Source: G963677445 sp963678275 (lineage in GTDB: Bacteria; Bacteroidota; Ignavibacteria; Ignavibacteriales; Melioribacteraceae). From it: a stretch of 64,000 nucleotides of DNA. Of this stretch, positions 25,680 to 35,374 are shown piece by piece. The notes beneath the pieces are model-generated. The model saw only the letters and a program-made list of their open reading frames with translations. It had not been told where the DNA came from and ran no database searches. Both the position numbers and the translations under genes were made by a program. The stretch is from NCBI GenBank assembly GCA_963678275.1, contig OY782765.1, positions 1,798,001 through 1,862,000 of the forward strand. The letters run 5' to 3'. The stretch's first letter is position 1. The number at the start of each line of letters is the position of its first letter.

Positions 25680-27701
25680 ATGAAAAAGATACTAATGATA
25701 TTTGTGTTATTGTTTGTTTATTCATCCTTATCCGCCACAGGAGTTATAATCCCGGATGATGAAGATTATCCCAAAGACCTGCTCAAGAATAAACTATGTG
25801 AAATCCGGGTAAATATAAAGGGCAATATGGCGGAAACCATTGTTTATGAAGAGTTTATCAATGAATGGAATCAGTCGGTAGATGGTGTTTATTCATTTCC
25901 CCTGCCTGAATATGCCAGAGCGACGGCTATATACTACTGGAGAAATGACACAACCTTTAAAGCGATCCTCAAAGTGAAAGAGCAGACTCCCAATCCTGGC
26001 ACCGGTTCAGGAGGAGTCGCGGCTCTTGTCAATGATTATATCGGGGAAAATGGAATAAAAATTCTCTTTAAAGGAATAGCTGCCGGAGAGGTACAGAAAG
26101 TAGAGCTGCATTATATCTCCAGTCTTGATTACCACATGAGTGAATTCAGTTATACCTTTCCCCTCAATACAGAACTCTTTGTTAATTACCCGATTGATTA
26201 TCTTAATATAGATGTCAAAATAGAATCACACAGACCAATTCTTTCTTATGATATGCCTTCACATCCCGGGTTCGTATCCACACAGGAAGATGACTACAAT
26301 CTGCAATTGAGTTATCTCAAATCGAAAGCCTATATAACTTCCGATATGAAACTTAATTACACAATTGTAAATCCTGAACTGGTAATCGATTTCCATTCTC
26401 AGTTCAGAAATGACAGAGGAGGTCACTTCACTTTGTATTACAATTCCCCCGATACCTCCCCCGCCACTTTATCGAAAGAAATAGTATTCCTTGTTGAAAA
26501 TTCCAGCCGCATGCGGGGAGCAAAATTCAACCAGAGTATTGACGCGGTAAAAACAGCCCTTGAGATGCTTTCTGAAGAGGATAGTTTTAATATTATATTT
26601 TTTAATTCCATCACTTCGAAATTCAGATACACACCGGTTGTTGCAGATTCTTCAAATATCAGCTCGGCGATAGGATTTCTCGAGGGGGCCGCCTGGAATT
26701 ATGGCAGCGATCTGCATAATGGTTTGCTTGAAGCGCTTGCACAGTTTTCCGACGCGACAAAAAATAACTCCATTCTTACTTTCACCACAGGCTACAGCCC
26801 GGTTGACCCTTTGGAAATTGAAGAGGAAAATGAATATTCAACAGGCATTTTCCTGATAGGGATGGGAACGGAAGTCGAAAGGGCAAGAATTGAGATGACT
26901 GCTAATCTGAATTATGGAAGAGCTTTTTATTTCACTGAAGAAAACTACGATAAAAATGAAGTGGTAAAAATACTGGAAAAAATCAATTCTCCCCTGGCAA
27001 AGGATATCGATATAACTTTCAACAAATCGGATATCAGCAATATCTGCCCTGAGAAATATCTTTCCCTTTATGGAGGAACCCGGTTCCACGTATCGGGACT
27101 ATATGATATTGGTGAAACAAATTCAATAACTATTGAAGGTGTAAATAACAACGGCACATTCATTGAAGAATTCCAGGTGGAATATACAGCCGACTCACTT
27201 GAAAATTCATCGGCTGATAAACTATGGGCGAAACAAAAGATGGATGAACTTGAATGGGAAATTGAAGTCTATGGAGAATCTGATGAACTGAAAGAGGCAC
27301 TGATTGATCTCAGTCTCGCCTATGGAATCAGATGCCGCTACACAGCTTATATCGCGGATTATACAACAACCTCGGTTAAAGAGAAAAATTCCGAGAATAT
27401 AATGCCGGAATCTTATTCATTTCTCAAATCCAATTATCCCAATCCTTTCAACCCCTCAACAAAAATCAGGTTTTTCCTATCCGATGCTGATATCGGGAAA
27501 GTTAAAATGGTTAAAATATTTGATATTCTTGGAAGACTGGTCGCGGTTATTGATATCTCAGGATTTTCAGGAGGCTGGCATGAAATAACATTTGACGGAA
27601 GAGATTTTTATGGATCGGCCCTCGCGAGCGGAACCTATATCGTTACCCTGCAGGTTGGCAATTCCGTCAGAAACTCAATTAAAATTGTATTGATGAAATA
27701 A
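25680..27701 (+). CDS. Secreted VIT/vWA-like protein with T9SS sorting domain
   Basis: Protein of 673 residues. Signal peptide 1-19. Residues about 25-150 resemble the vault/inter-alpha-trypsin (VIT) domain (MAETIVYEEFINEW..GVYSFPLPEYA, KILFKGIAAGEVQKVELHY). Residues 265-430 follow the vWA fold, but the metal-site motif is E273-NSSRM instead of DxSxS, so metal binding is probably lost. The sorting domain begins at YPNPFNPS (586). It lies 10 bases after the vWA gene in the same direction; VIT plus vWA pairs form surface binding complexes in other organisms, which suggests that these two products may act together (inference). Confidence 0.82.
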   Translation: MKKILMIFVLLFVYSSLSATGVIIPDDEDYPKDLLKNKLCEIRVNIKGNMAETIVYEEFINEWNQSVDGVYSFPLPEYARATAIYYWRNDTTFKAILKVKEQTPNPGTGSGGVAALVNDYIGENGIKILFKGIAAGEVQKVELHYISSLDYHMSEFSYTFPLNTELFVNYPIDYLNIDVKIESHRPILSYDMPSHPGFVSTQEDDYNLQLSYLKSKAYITSDMKLNYTIVNPELVIDFHSQFRNDRGGHFTLYYNSPDTSPATLSKEIVFLVENSSRMRGAKFNQSIDAVKTALEMLSEEDSFNIIFFNSITSKFRYTPVVADSSNISSAIGFLEGAAWNYGSDLHNGLLEALAQFSDATKNNSILTFTTGYSPVDPLEIEEENEYSTGIFLIGMGTEVERARIEMTANLNYGRAFYFTEENYDKNEVVKILEKINSPLAKDIDITFNKSDISNICPEKYLSLYGGTRFHVSGLYDIGETNSITIEGVNNNGTFIEEFQVEYTADSLENSSADKLWAKQKMDELEWEIEVYGESDELKEALIDLSLAYGIRCRYTAYIADYTTTSVKEKNSENIMPESYSFLKSNYPNPFNPSTKIRFFLSDADIGKVKMVKIFDILGRLVAVIDISGFSGGWHEITFDGRDFYGSALASGTYIVTLQVGNSVRNSIKIVLMK

Positions 27702-27746
27702 TTCGGCTCTATTGTTGATAAATACCCACTACTTCTCCTTGTAATG

Positions 27747-27782
27747 AAAAAACCGGCTGTGTTATAAAGCAGCCGGTTTTTT
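27747..27782. terminator. Bidirectional intrinsic terminator
   Basis: Perfect 13-base arms (27747-27759 AAAAAACCGGCTG and 27770-27782 CAGCCGGTTTTTT) with a 10-base loop. It serves the VIT gene on the plus strand and the converging flavoprotein fusion on the minus strand, overlapping the stop of the latter. Confidence 0.95.
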
Positions 27783-30267
27783 ATAAACCGCTTCTCCAGT
27801 CCTCTTTCGGAATGTTTTTTATTTCCATCTCCTTCCACAGTTTATTATCCTGATCGCTTTCAGGCAACGAACCGAAAGACAACACCTGAGTGGGGCAATT
27901 TACTACGCATGCCGAGCAGCGAACACATTCAACATCATTCATCGGAATGCCCTTATTCGCGTAATTCATCACATCAATGCCCATGTGGCATACTTTAGTA
28001 CAGATATTACACGAAATACATTTTTTCTTATCGGCGAAAATCCTGTATCGGGAAAATCTGGTGTAAATATGCATTAATGCGGCAAGGGGACATCCGAATC
28101 TGCACCATACTCTGCCACTGAGGAAAAAATAAACACCCACTCCGAGCACCCCCGCGAATATCACATCAATTCCAATTACGTAAAATTTGTGAAAAAAGTC
28201 GGAGAGGTAAGATATTTTTTCATTCAGAACCGGTATTTCAAAATTATAAAGATTTGCTATAAGTTTGAAAAGTGTAATTACAAATGCGAAAGCAAGTATA
28301 TACTGGCCGATATTTTCCCATCTTTTAGCCTTTTCACCATGAGGCGCTTTTGTTCTGTACTCATCGCCAAGTGTTTCTGCCAAGGCTCCGCAGGAACATA
28401 TCCATCCACAATAAGCCCCTTTCCCCCACCTGTAAACGATATAGGGGATGATTATGAATGTTTGGATCAGTGAAAAAACCAACCAGAAGGAGGTAATACT
28501 GCCGCTATAAAGATTCCCCATATTGAGCGGCCAGGCAAGGATAAATCCATATGACCGCCAGTAGCTTTCCCGGGGAAAAACCTGTGTCATTATGAAGCTG
28601 TTTTCACCACCCAGAAGACCAGCCTTACCCAGAAACGGGAAAACAAATTCGGGAAGAATAAACAACGGAAGAGCCTGAATAAGAATCAGCGCCCAAGTCT
28701 GATATTTAATGTATCTTGTCGGTTTCAGATGAATACGCCGAAGCCCGAAAATAAGAATCGTCAGGGAATATAAACCTGTGTAATAAAAACTCTGTGATTT
28801 ACCAAATAACTCCAGGCCGAAATATTTACCTCCGAAAAAGATAACCATAAAGAAGAAACCGGTAAAAATGAAATAGGCATACTTGAAGGTTGTCCAGTCA
28901 AAATTAATAAACCTCAGATTTTTACCAAGAAATTTCCAGAGAAGATAAATACCGGGGAAAAAGGCGGCCAGAAAACAAAAATAGGCGATAAAAGAATTTA
29001 TAAACCTTGTTACATTCCATATTTTCACACTATCAGAAAATAACTGCGAACCGAGATAAACCGGCGCCGCGAAAAACTTACCAAGAAATTCTAATGAAAA
29101 GAGAGCTGAAAAAATTTCACTCCACTCTTTAGCTTTTTCTCCGCCAAAAAAATATTTATAGAGTGTATTGCTGCTTTTACCAAAATATATAACTCCCGAG
29201 ATCAGCAAAAGTAAAAGAAACTGCATTTTATATTCAGTAGTTTTATCTCCCTCCATCCCTATTTTGCTTCTTCTGAAAAACTCGATAGGCAATTCGGTCC
29301 CTATCATGGTAAAAACCATGCTGTTTTTCAACTCTTCCCGGGAACCGGAAGTATGAGAAATAATCACCGAATCATTTTTGATTTCATCAACCGATGAATT
29401 CAGTATTATCCTTATTTTCCCCTTATTTTCAAGTTTTTTGAGTTTTTGAATATTCCCCTCTTTTGGACGGGTAAACCTGCTTTTTCTATAAGATAGTGTA
29501 ACTGAATCGGCATATTCAGCGACAGCTATGGCGGTCTCCAAAGCAGTATCCCCTCCCCCGACAACCAGAATATCATGACCTTCGGCATCAGCAGGATCAA
29601 ACAATCGATTGTATACCTTCGGCAGAGATTCTCCAGGCACATTCAGCATCCGTGAATTACCCGATTTTCCAATGGCAAGAATTACCCGGAGAGCTTTGTA
29701 TTCTCTTTTTCCTGAAACAACCCGTAAAAATGTTTTTTCTCTGATTATCTCATCGACCATCACCCCCTCTTCAACAGGAAGATTCCTGTCGGTTAGTGTT
29801 GATTGCAGCTCTTCAAGCAGGCTTTCTTTTGTGCCATCCGTAATTTTCAGTTCGGAGAACTGTTGAAAACCGGAAGGCTCGGCGAAAATAGGTTTACCTT
29901 TAGGAAAATTAATTATGGTATTAAATTTTTTTGCCGATTCAAGAATAAGGAAATTCAAACCTGAATTTTGTGCCTCTATACCCGCTGATATTCCGGCCGG
30001 ACCTGCTCCGACGATAATAATATCATAAACATCATCAGTCCTGTTTTTCCTTTCATCGCGGAATTTATTGTCGGAACTGATATGTGATACAACTTTTTTG
30101 CCATTTTCGGCAGCTAATTTGAGCAGCGGAATTCCTGTGAGGTCTCCGGCTATGTATATTCCTTTTACGGAGGTCTCACCATTTTCATCAGCTTCAGGAT
30201 ATTTTTCCACCCCGCCCGCCGGATTATCTTTTTGAAGCCAGTTTAGATATTGCTTTACAATGCTCAT
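27781..30267 (-). CDS. Flavoprotein reductase / NapH-type 4Fe-4S membrane protein fusion
   Basis: Protein of 828 residues. Residues 1-330 are a thioredoxin-reductase-like module with FAD motif GAGPAG (87-92) and NAD(P) motif GGGDTALE (237-244). The closing FAD motif that normally follows the NAD domain is absent there; instead GIYIAGDLTG stands at 36-45, before the first motif. Residues about 350-735 hold about ten membrane helices with cysteine motifs YCGWICSCG and WCRFGCP, as in NapH/CcoG/NosR-type proteins. Two [4Fe-4S] ferredoxin sites follow (C750, C753, C756, C760 and C781, C784, C787, C791). It probably moves electrons between NAD(P)H and a membrane or periplasmic partner. ATG at 30267 has only a weak ribosome site and a terminator sits 17 bases upstream. 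Confidence 0.8.
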   Translation of the reverse strand: MSIVKQYLNWLQKDNPAGGVEKYPEADENGETSVKGIYIAGDLTGIPLLKLAAENGKKVVSHISSDNKFRDERKNRTDDVYDIIIVGAGPAGISAGIEAQNSGLNFLILESAKKFNTIINFPKGKPIFAEPSGFQQFSELKITDGTKESLLEELQSTLTDRNLPVEEGVMVDEIIREKTFLRVVSGKREYKALRVILAIGKSGNSRMLNVPGESLPKVYNRLFDPADAEGHDILVVGGGDTALETAIAVAEYADSVTLSYRKSRFTRPKEGNIQKLKKLENKGKIRIILNSSVDEIKNDSVIISHTSGSREELKNSMVFTMIGTELPIEFFRRSKIGMEGDKTTEYKMQFLLLLLISGVIYFGKSSNTLYKYFFGGEKAKEWSEIFSALFSLEFLGKFFAAPVYLGSQLFSDSVKIWNVTRFINSFIAYFCFLAAFFPGIYLLWKFLGKNLRFINFDWTTFKYAYFIFTGFFFMVIFFGGKYFGLELFGKSQSFYYTGLYSLTILIFGLRRIHLKPTRYIKYQTWALILIQALPLFILPEFVFPFLGKAGLLGGENSFIMTQVFPRESYWRSYGFILAWPLNMGNLYSGSITSFWLVFSLIQTFIIIPYIVYRWGKGAYCGWICSCGALAETLGDEYRTKAPHGEKAKRWENIGQYILAFAFVITLFKLIANLYNFEIPVLNEKISYLSDFFHKFYVIGIDVIFAGVLGVGVYFFLSGRVWCRFGCPLAALMHIYTRFSRYRIFADKKKCISCNICTKVCHMGIDVMNYANKGIPMNDVECVRCSACVVNCPTQVLSFGSLPESDQDNKLWKEMEIKNIPKEDWRSGL

Positions 30268-30283
30268 AGTCCGCCTGAGTTAT

Positions 30284-30314
30284 TAAAAAAACAGGCCATT
30301 AAAAAATGACCTGT
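30284..30314 (-). terminator. Intrinsic terminator after the C1 peptidase gene
   Basis: Stem ACAGGCCAT (30291-30299) with ATGACCTGT (30306-30314), one mismatch, followed on the minus strand by seven T (30284-30290). It lies between the peptidase stop and the start of the flavoprotein fusion. Confidence 0.8.
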
Positions 30315-30366
30315 GCTCAAAAATAGGATTATTTACAGCAATAATCTGTAATATACCTTACTATTA

Positions 30367-31584
30367 TTATTTTTCAAACTTTTCCAGCAGTTCTTCCGCT
30401 ATACTTTTGTGAACCATAAAATCCATAATCTTCAGTTTAACGTAATCCTGATGCATCATAAAATAACCTTTAAATCGGCCATTAAATGAACCTGACCCGG
30501 AATCCTTAATAAGAAACCAAAAGTCATCACCCGTTTTTTTATACCCCACAATATGCACCCCGTGGTCATCAGTTGTTGTTTCATTGGAAAAACGGAACTG
30601 GCGGGCATACTGATCAATATATTCTGAAGGAATGTCAAAATCGGGAACAAGGAAAACATCTTTTTCAGGAATTCTGCCCGGCTCAGATACATCGCCCCCT
30701 ATACAAATGCTCAACTCAGACTCAACAGCTTTTTTAAGCAGTGTCATAAACTCATCAAGGGGGACATTATAATACTCTTTACTGTGCCACCAGTTATCCA
30801 CTACATCATATTCCACCTGCTCCCGGTAAGGAAACTGCATATAGGAAATTATATCGACATAATCATTCAGATCTATTTCCAGAAATTTATAAAACTCAGG
30901 AGGAGTATATTCTTTCCCCTGGTATTCAAACTTCTGCGGGGGAGTTCCCATGTGATAATTCATGATTGATTTAATTGTTTCAAGAATTTCTTTTTCATTC
31001 CAGGCATTTCTTTCTTTACAGCTCTCCAGGTAGGAATTCATTTCATTAAACATAGGTTTATGGTTATGAAATTCCTGTCCTTCAAGTTTACCGTTATATG
31101 CCTCTTCAGTAACAAGGCCATAAACAGGCCAGATATGATTTATCGCGTTTGCCTCGGAACCCTGGGCGAAATAAGAATCTCCTCTTGTTTTAACAAATTC
31201 TTTGGCTTTTTCAACATATTCGTAATAAACCGTAAACATTTCAGATAGTTTTACTTTCCTGTTCGTTAAACGGTATATTTCCGATTCAAAATATGAGGTG
31301 GTTGAAAATGACCAGCATGTACCTGTATAGCCCTGCGAATGAGGAGGATTATGCCAGTATGTCGTGAAATCATCAATCGATTCCGGAATATCTTTACCTG
31401 AAATATCCATCATAAAACTCAGTTTTTTTTCTTCAGGTTTTTTTGAGAATTCATTCGCGGCTTTTTTTATCTTGTCCAGCATTTCATTTTTAGATTCAAC
31501 CAGTTTACCTTTATCTTTTGTCTGGGCTGTGCAAAAAATTATCGGTATTAGCATCAGCAGTAAAGTAATTAATGCCTTTTTCAT
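30367..31584 (-). CDS. Secreted C1-type cysteine peptidase (aminopeptidase C / bleomycin hydrolase-like)
   Basis: Protein of 405 residues with a signal peptide (MKKALITLLLMLIPIIFCTAQ), so exported, unlike cytoplasmic PepC. The papain-type active site shows the oxyanion Gln Q84 and nucleophile C90 in SQGYTGTCWSF, and the His in DDHGVHIVGY. The third residue, usually Asn in VENSWG-type motifs, aligns with Asp in LIKDSGSGS, as in some FCB homologues. I take ATG 31584, six bases after GGAG; the TTG at 31596 would place the ribosome site inside the gene, and ATG 31587 leaves only three bases of spacing. Divergent from the subtilase gene, so the two secreted peptidases may share a control region at 31585-31711. 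Confidence 0.85.
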   Translation of the reverse strand: MKKALITLLLMLIPIIFCTAQTKDKGKLVESKNEMLDKIKKAANEFSKKPEEKKLSFMMDISGKDIPESIDDFTTYWHNPPHSQGYTGTCWSFSTTSYFESEIYRLTNRKVKLSEMFTVYYEYVEKAKEFVKTRGDSYFAQGSEANAINHIWPVYGLVTEEAYNGKLEGQEFHNHKPMFNEMNSYLESCKERNAWNEKEILETIKSIMNYHMGTPPQKFEYQGKEYTPPEFYKFLEIDLNDYVDIISYMQFPYREQVEYDVVDNWWHSKEYYNVPLDEFMTLLKKAVESELSICIGGDVSEPGRIPEKDVFLVPDFDIPSEYIDQYARQFRFSNETTTDDHGVHIVGYKKTGDDFWFLIKDSGSGSFNGRFKGYFMMHQDYVKLKIMDFMVHKSIAEELLEKFEK

Positions 31585-31711
31585 CATTTGCTCCAAAATT
31601 TCTTAAAGAAAATTAAAAAGAGAAATATTTTTCACTTCTTTTTAAAAATAAGTATTTTTTAATTCAAGTTTACAGTTTTCGATTTTTTGCACAAAAAATT
31701 CAGGGAGAAAT

Positions 31712-34597
31712 ATGAAGAATCACTCATTTTTACTAACAATAACTCTTTTTCTGTTTTTAATAAGCAGTCTTTTCTCGCAGGACCGAACCAAAATTGAGGA
31801 ACTGCGAAATCTCGCTCAGGAAAAAGGGGCGGAATACCTGGTTAAAAAGGCCGAGGCAATAAAAAAGGCTTCCGCGATGAACATGCCTGTCAGAAAAGAA
31901 AAGGCAGATGGAACAATAATGGAACTTCAATATTTTGTCGGTGATTTTCCGGTCTATTATGAAACCGAAAATATCAATGCCGCTATCACTTCATCCACCA
32001 AACAATTATGGGATGGAGATATAGGCGGATTTGACCTGAACGCGAGAAGGCATCTGCTTGGAGTATGGGACGGGGGCAAAGTAAGAGATACACATATAGA
32101 ATTTAATGGAAGGGTCACGCAGCGGGACGGGGCAAGCTCGCTCAGTGATCATTCAACACATGTCGCCGGCACAATGGTCGCTATGGGGCAGGGCCAGGGT
32201 GTAAGAGGAATGTCGTGGGACGCTTTTCTTGACGCTTACGATTACAACAGTGACGAATCGGAAATGGCGGCGGCAGCCGCGGCAGGTCTTACTGTCAGCA
32301 ATCACTCTTACGGCGTATTGCTTGGATGGGAATATGATTATTTTGATGATGGCAAATGGGCATGGCTGGGAAATACATCAATTAGCCCTACCGAAGATTA
32401 CCAGTTTGGGTTTTATGGATCGCAAACACGCTACTGGGATCAGATAGCTTTTGACGCTCCATATTATCTTATCTGCCGTAGCGCGGGAAATGAAAGAAAT
32501 GAAACCGGACCGACCCCCGGGGGCGAGCACTGGGCTATGATAAATGGTTCATGGCAGCTTAACAATGTCGTAAGAGAACCGGATGGTGGCGACGATGGAT
32601 TTGATTGTATCCAGACAGACAAAGTCTGCAAAAATATTCTTACTGTCGGAGCCGTAAATGATGTAATTGATTATACCGGCCCTGAGTCTGTTGTTATGTC
32701 CGATTTCAGCTCATGGGGAATGCCCGATGACGGAAGGGTAAAACCGGATATCACAGCCAACGGAGTCAGCCTTAAATCGACAAGCTCTTCAGGGGATAAC
32801 GCTTATACTACCAAAAGCGGCACCTCAATGTCGACCCCCAACACTTCCGGTTCGATCGGGCTGCTTCAGGACCTTTGGAATGATCAGTATGGCTATGATA
32901 CAGTAAGAGCCGCTACAATGAAAGGACTTGTGATACATACATCAAAAGAAGCCGGTCCGGCGCCGGGACCCGATTACATGTTTGGATGGGGACTTCTCAA
33001 CACTTATGAAGCAGCCTGGCTCTTAAGAATGGATTCCGAACTCGGAGGAAGTGAGCTGGTTCAGCAGCTATACCTGGGAGAATCGCAGACAATAGAAATT
33101 GATCTTGAATCGAATGGTAATGAACCTCTTAAAGCGACTATTTGCTGGACTGACCACCCCGGAACACCAGTGGGAGCTCAGTTGAATCCGCCCGATATTA
33201 TGCTCGTCAATGATCTTGATCTCAGAATCGTTTCACCAACAGGAACAGAACATAAACCCTGGATACTTGATCCCGAAAATCCCTCAGCGCCCGCGGAAAC
33301 AGGGGATAATTTCAGAGATAATGTTGAGAAAGTATATGTGGAAAATCCTGTAGCGGGAACATATAAAGTAAAAATAACTCATAAAAACACACTTCGGGAT
33401 GGATACCAGGCTTTTTCACTTATTATGTCGGGAAGAGCGATGGAACAGCCGGATGAACCGACGCTGGTTTATCCTGAAAATGGCGCTGATGATGTTGAGC
33501 TGAATTTTACAATGGAATGGGCTCATTCCGCCAGATCACAATCCTATTTTTACCAGGTCGCGCTGGATGATCAATTCAGCCAGATCGTTTATGAAAATTC
33601 TTCCTACGTGGGAATAAGGCTCTTTATGGAAAATCTGACAGGATTAACCACATACTACTGGAGAGTAAAAGCTGAAAATAATGGCGGCATAAGTGACTGG
33701 AGTGAAACCTGGTCATTTACCACCAAACTGGATGTTCCCCAGGCTCCGCAACTTGTTTACCCCGCTGATGAGGGGCATCTGATTCCCAATGATTTTGATT
33801 TTGAATGGACAGGTGACCCAACGGCAGATTATTACCAGATTCAGGCAGCTACTAATTTGATTTTCCTTAATCCTTTAGTAAATAAAGACAGCCTCACAAC
33901 CACAACCTGGCCGGTAACCGGGTTAGAAGAAGGAAAGAGATACTTCTGGAGAGTATTCGCCTACAACCAGATCGGGGTTAGTGACTATAATTCGGCTGTA
34001 TTTTATATCAGGCTAAATGCTCCCGACAGCCTGACCGCCGAAAATACCGCGGAAGAAGGAATAAAGCTAACCTGGAAAGATAATTCCGCCGTGGAAAGCA
34101 GTTATATCATAGAAAGAAAAGATGGCTCAGGCGGTGATTTTACGGCCATTGATACAATTGCCGCAAATATGACTGAATATTATGATACAGAAATCCTGAA
34201 CAATATCTTATACAGCTACAGAGTATATTGTATAAGCAGTTACACCTACAGCGATTACAGCGGTGAAGCCTCGGTATTGTCGGTCGGTGTTGAAAATGAA
34301 ACCGGGGCTCCGGATGTATATTCACTTTCGGCCAATTATCCTAATCCGTTCAATCCGTCAACGACAGTCAATTATAATCTTCCTTATGAAAGTTTTGTAA
34401 CAATAAATATCTTTAACGTATTGGGTGAGCTGGTTGATGTTCCCATTAATAACCAGACCCTTTCAGCGGGAAGCTACAGCTTTAACTGGGATGGAAAAGC
34501 TCTCTCTTCAGGATTGTATTTTTATAAAATACAGGCCACATCAACTGATGGAAAGGAAAAATTCACATCGACAAGAAAAATGATTCTGATGAAATAA
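31712..34597 (+). CDS. Secreted subtilisin-like serine protease (S8) with FN3 and T9SS sorting domain
   Basis: Protein of 961 residues. Signal peptide 1-22. Peptidase S8 domain about 95-440 with catalytic Asp D120 (GVWDGG), His H147 (DHSTHVAGT) and Ser S372 (SGTSMSTP). A proprotein-convertase-like beta domain (about 445-575, ATICWTDHPGTP) is followed by fibronectin type III-like modules (about 580-670, 675-765, 770-855). The type A T9SS sorting domain begins at YPNPFNPS (876). It is predicted to be exported across both membranes and to digest external protein. GGGAG lies 6 bases before the ATG. A strong terminator follows. Confidence 0.93.
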   Translation: MKNHSFLLTITLFLFLISSLFSQDRTKIEELRNLAQEKGAEYLVKKAEAIKKASAMNMPVRKEKADGTIMELQYFVGDFPVYYETENINAAITSSTKQLWDGDIGGFDLNARRHLLGVWDGGKVRDTHIEFNGRVTQRDGASSLSDHSTHVAGTMVAMGQGQGVRGMSWDAFLDAYDYNSDESEMAAAAAAGLTVSNHSYGVLLGWEYDYFDDGKWAWLGNTSISPTEDYQFGFYGSQTRYWDQIAFDAPYYLICRSAGNERNETGPTPGGEHWAMINGSWQLNNVVREPDGGDDGFDCIQTDKVCKNILTVGAVNDVIDYTGPESVVMSDFSSWGMPDDGRVKPDITANGVSLKSTSSSGDNAYTTKSGTSMSTPNTSGSIGLLQDLWNDQYGYDTVRAATMKGLVIHTSKEAGPAPGPDYMFGWGLLNTYEAAWLLRMDSELGGSELVQQLYLGESQTIEIDLESNGNEPLKATICWTDHPGTPVGAQLNPPDIMLVNDLDLRIVSPTGTEHKPWILDPENPSAPAETGDNFRDNVEKVYVENPVAGTYKVKITHKNTLRDGYQAFSLIMSGRAMEQPDEPTLVYPENGADDVELNFTMEWAHSARSQSYFYQVALDDQFSQIVYENSSYVGIRLFMENLTGLTTYYWRVKAENNGGISDWSETWSFTTKLDVPQAPQLVYPADEGHLIPNDFDFEWTGDPTADYYQIQAATNLIFLNPLVNKDSLTTTTWPVTGLEEGKRYFWRVFAYNQIGVSDYNSAVFYIRLNAPDSLTAENTAEEGIKLTWKDNSAVESSYIIERKDGSGGDFTAIDTIAANMTEYYDTEILNNILYSYRVYCISSYTYSDYSGEASVLSVGVENETGAPDVYSLSANYPNPFNPSTTVNYNLPYESFVTINIFNVLGELVDVPINNQTLSAGSYSFNWDGKALSSGLYFYKIQATSTDGKEKFTSTRKMILMK

Positions 34598-34602
34598 AAT
34601 TC

Positions 34603-34642
34603 AGCGGGACATCTTTATTCATAAAGATGTTCCGCTCTTTCT
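34603..34642 (+). terminator. Intrinsic terminator after the subtilase gene
   Basis: Fifteen-base stem (34603-34617 with 34622-34636, one G-T pair) with a short ATTCA-type loop and a CTTTCTTA tract. Confidence 0.88.
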
Positions 34643-34801
34643 TATCCATTCACGCAATTTCAATATCACTTGCCAAGGCGGATTACTTGGCGGGACTTTC
34701 TCAAAGCAATGTATTCCACGATTTTATTTTGAGAATAAATACATGCAGGTTATTGTTTTTTATAACCGGGATCAGGAGTTCTGAATTTATCCCTTGAAAA
34801 G

Positions 34802-35359
34802 TTAGTGGATATCATACCTCATCACAGGCCTCGTCACCGATCTTCTCGCGACCTCTATAAATCCCGCTTTCAGAAATGTTGAATGTATTCCGGTCCAGAC
34901 AAAGGGAGCGGCTATTTTCCCTTTTGATGAATCGACAGGGTAACCCTCAACAATTCCAAAATTATTTTCGGAGGCATATTTTTTTACCTGTTCCAGAAGT
35001 CTGAGACTGACGCCTCTCCCCCTAAATTCCTTTTTGATAAAAAAACACACTACAGCTAAAACCTCCCGGTTATCGACAGGTCTTAATATTTTTGATTTTT
35101 CAAAACGAATAAAAGATTTTCGCTCGCCGAAGGAACACCAGCCGACCGGTTTGTTATCTTCATAAGCTAATATACCGGTAATATCGCCCTCATCAACCAG
35201 AGTTTTCAGTTTCTCTTTATTCCCTTCTCCTTTGCCTTTTTCATACTCTTTATGAGGCAGTCTCCAGTACATGCACCAGCATCCGCCGCAGGCCCCTTTT
35301 TGGCCGAAAAGATTTTCGAGATCGGACCAGTTTTCTTTTGTGAGTAGTTTGAAATTCAT
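34802..35359 (-). CDS. GNAT family N-acetyltransferase
   Basis: Protein of 185 residues with the acetyl-CoA-binding motif A region VVCFFIKKEFRGRGVSLRLLEQVKKYA (about 98-124; R-G-R-G pyrophosphate loop). It begins with an ENWSDLENLFGQKGACGGCWCMYWR segment that is rich in Cys and Trp and recurs in a subgroup of GNAT proteins of unknown substrate. The gene lies downstream of ftcD but behind the ftcD terminator, and no ribosome site precedes the ATG at 35359, so translation is expected to be low or the transcript leaderless. Confidence 0.8.
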   Translation of the reverse strand: MNFKLLTKENWSDLENLFGQKGACGGCWCMYWRLPHKEYEKGKGEGNKEKLKTLVDEGDITGILAYEDNKPVGWCSFGERKSFIRFEKSKILRPVDNREVLAVVCFFIKKEFRGRGVSLRLLEQVKKYASENNFGIVEGYPVDSSKGKIAAPFVWTGIHSTFLKAGFIEVARRSVTRPVMRYDIH

Positions 35360-35374
35360 AAGCGCCGGTAAAAA

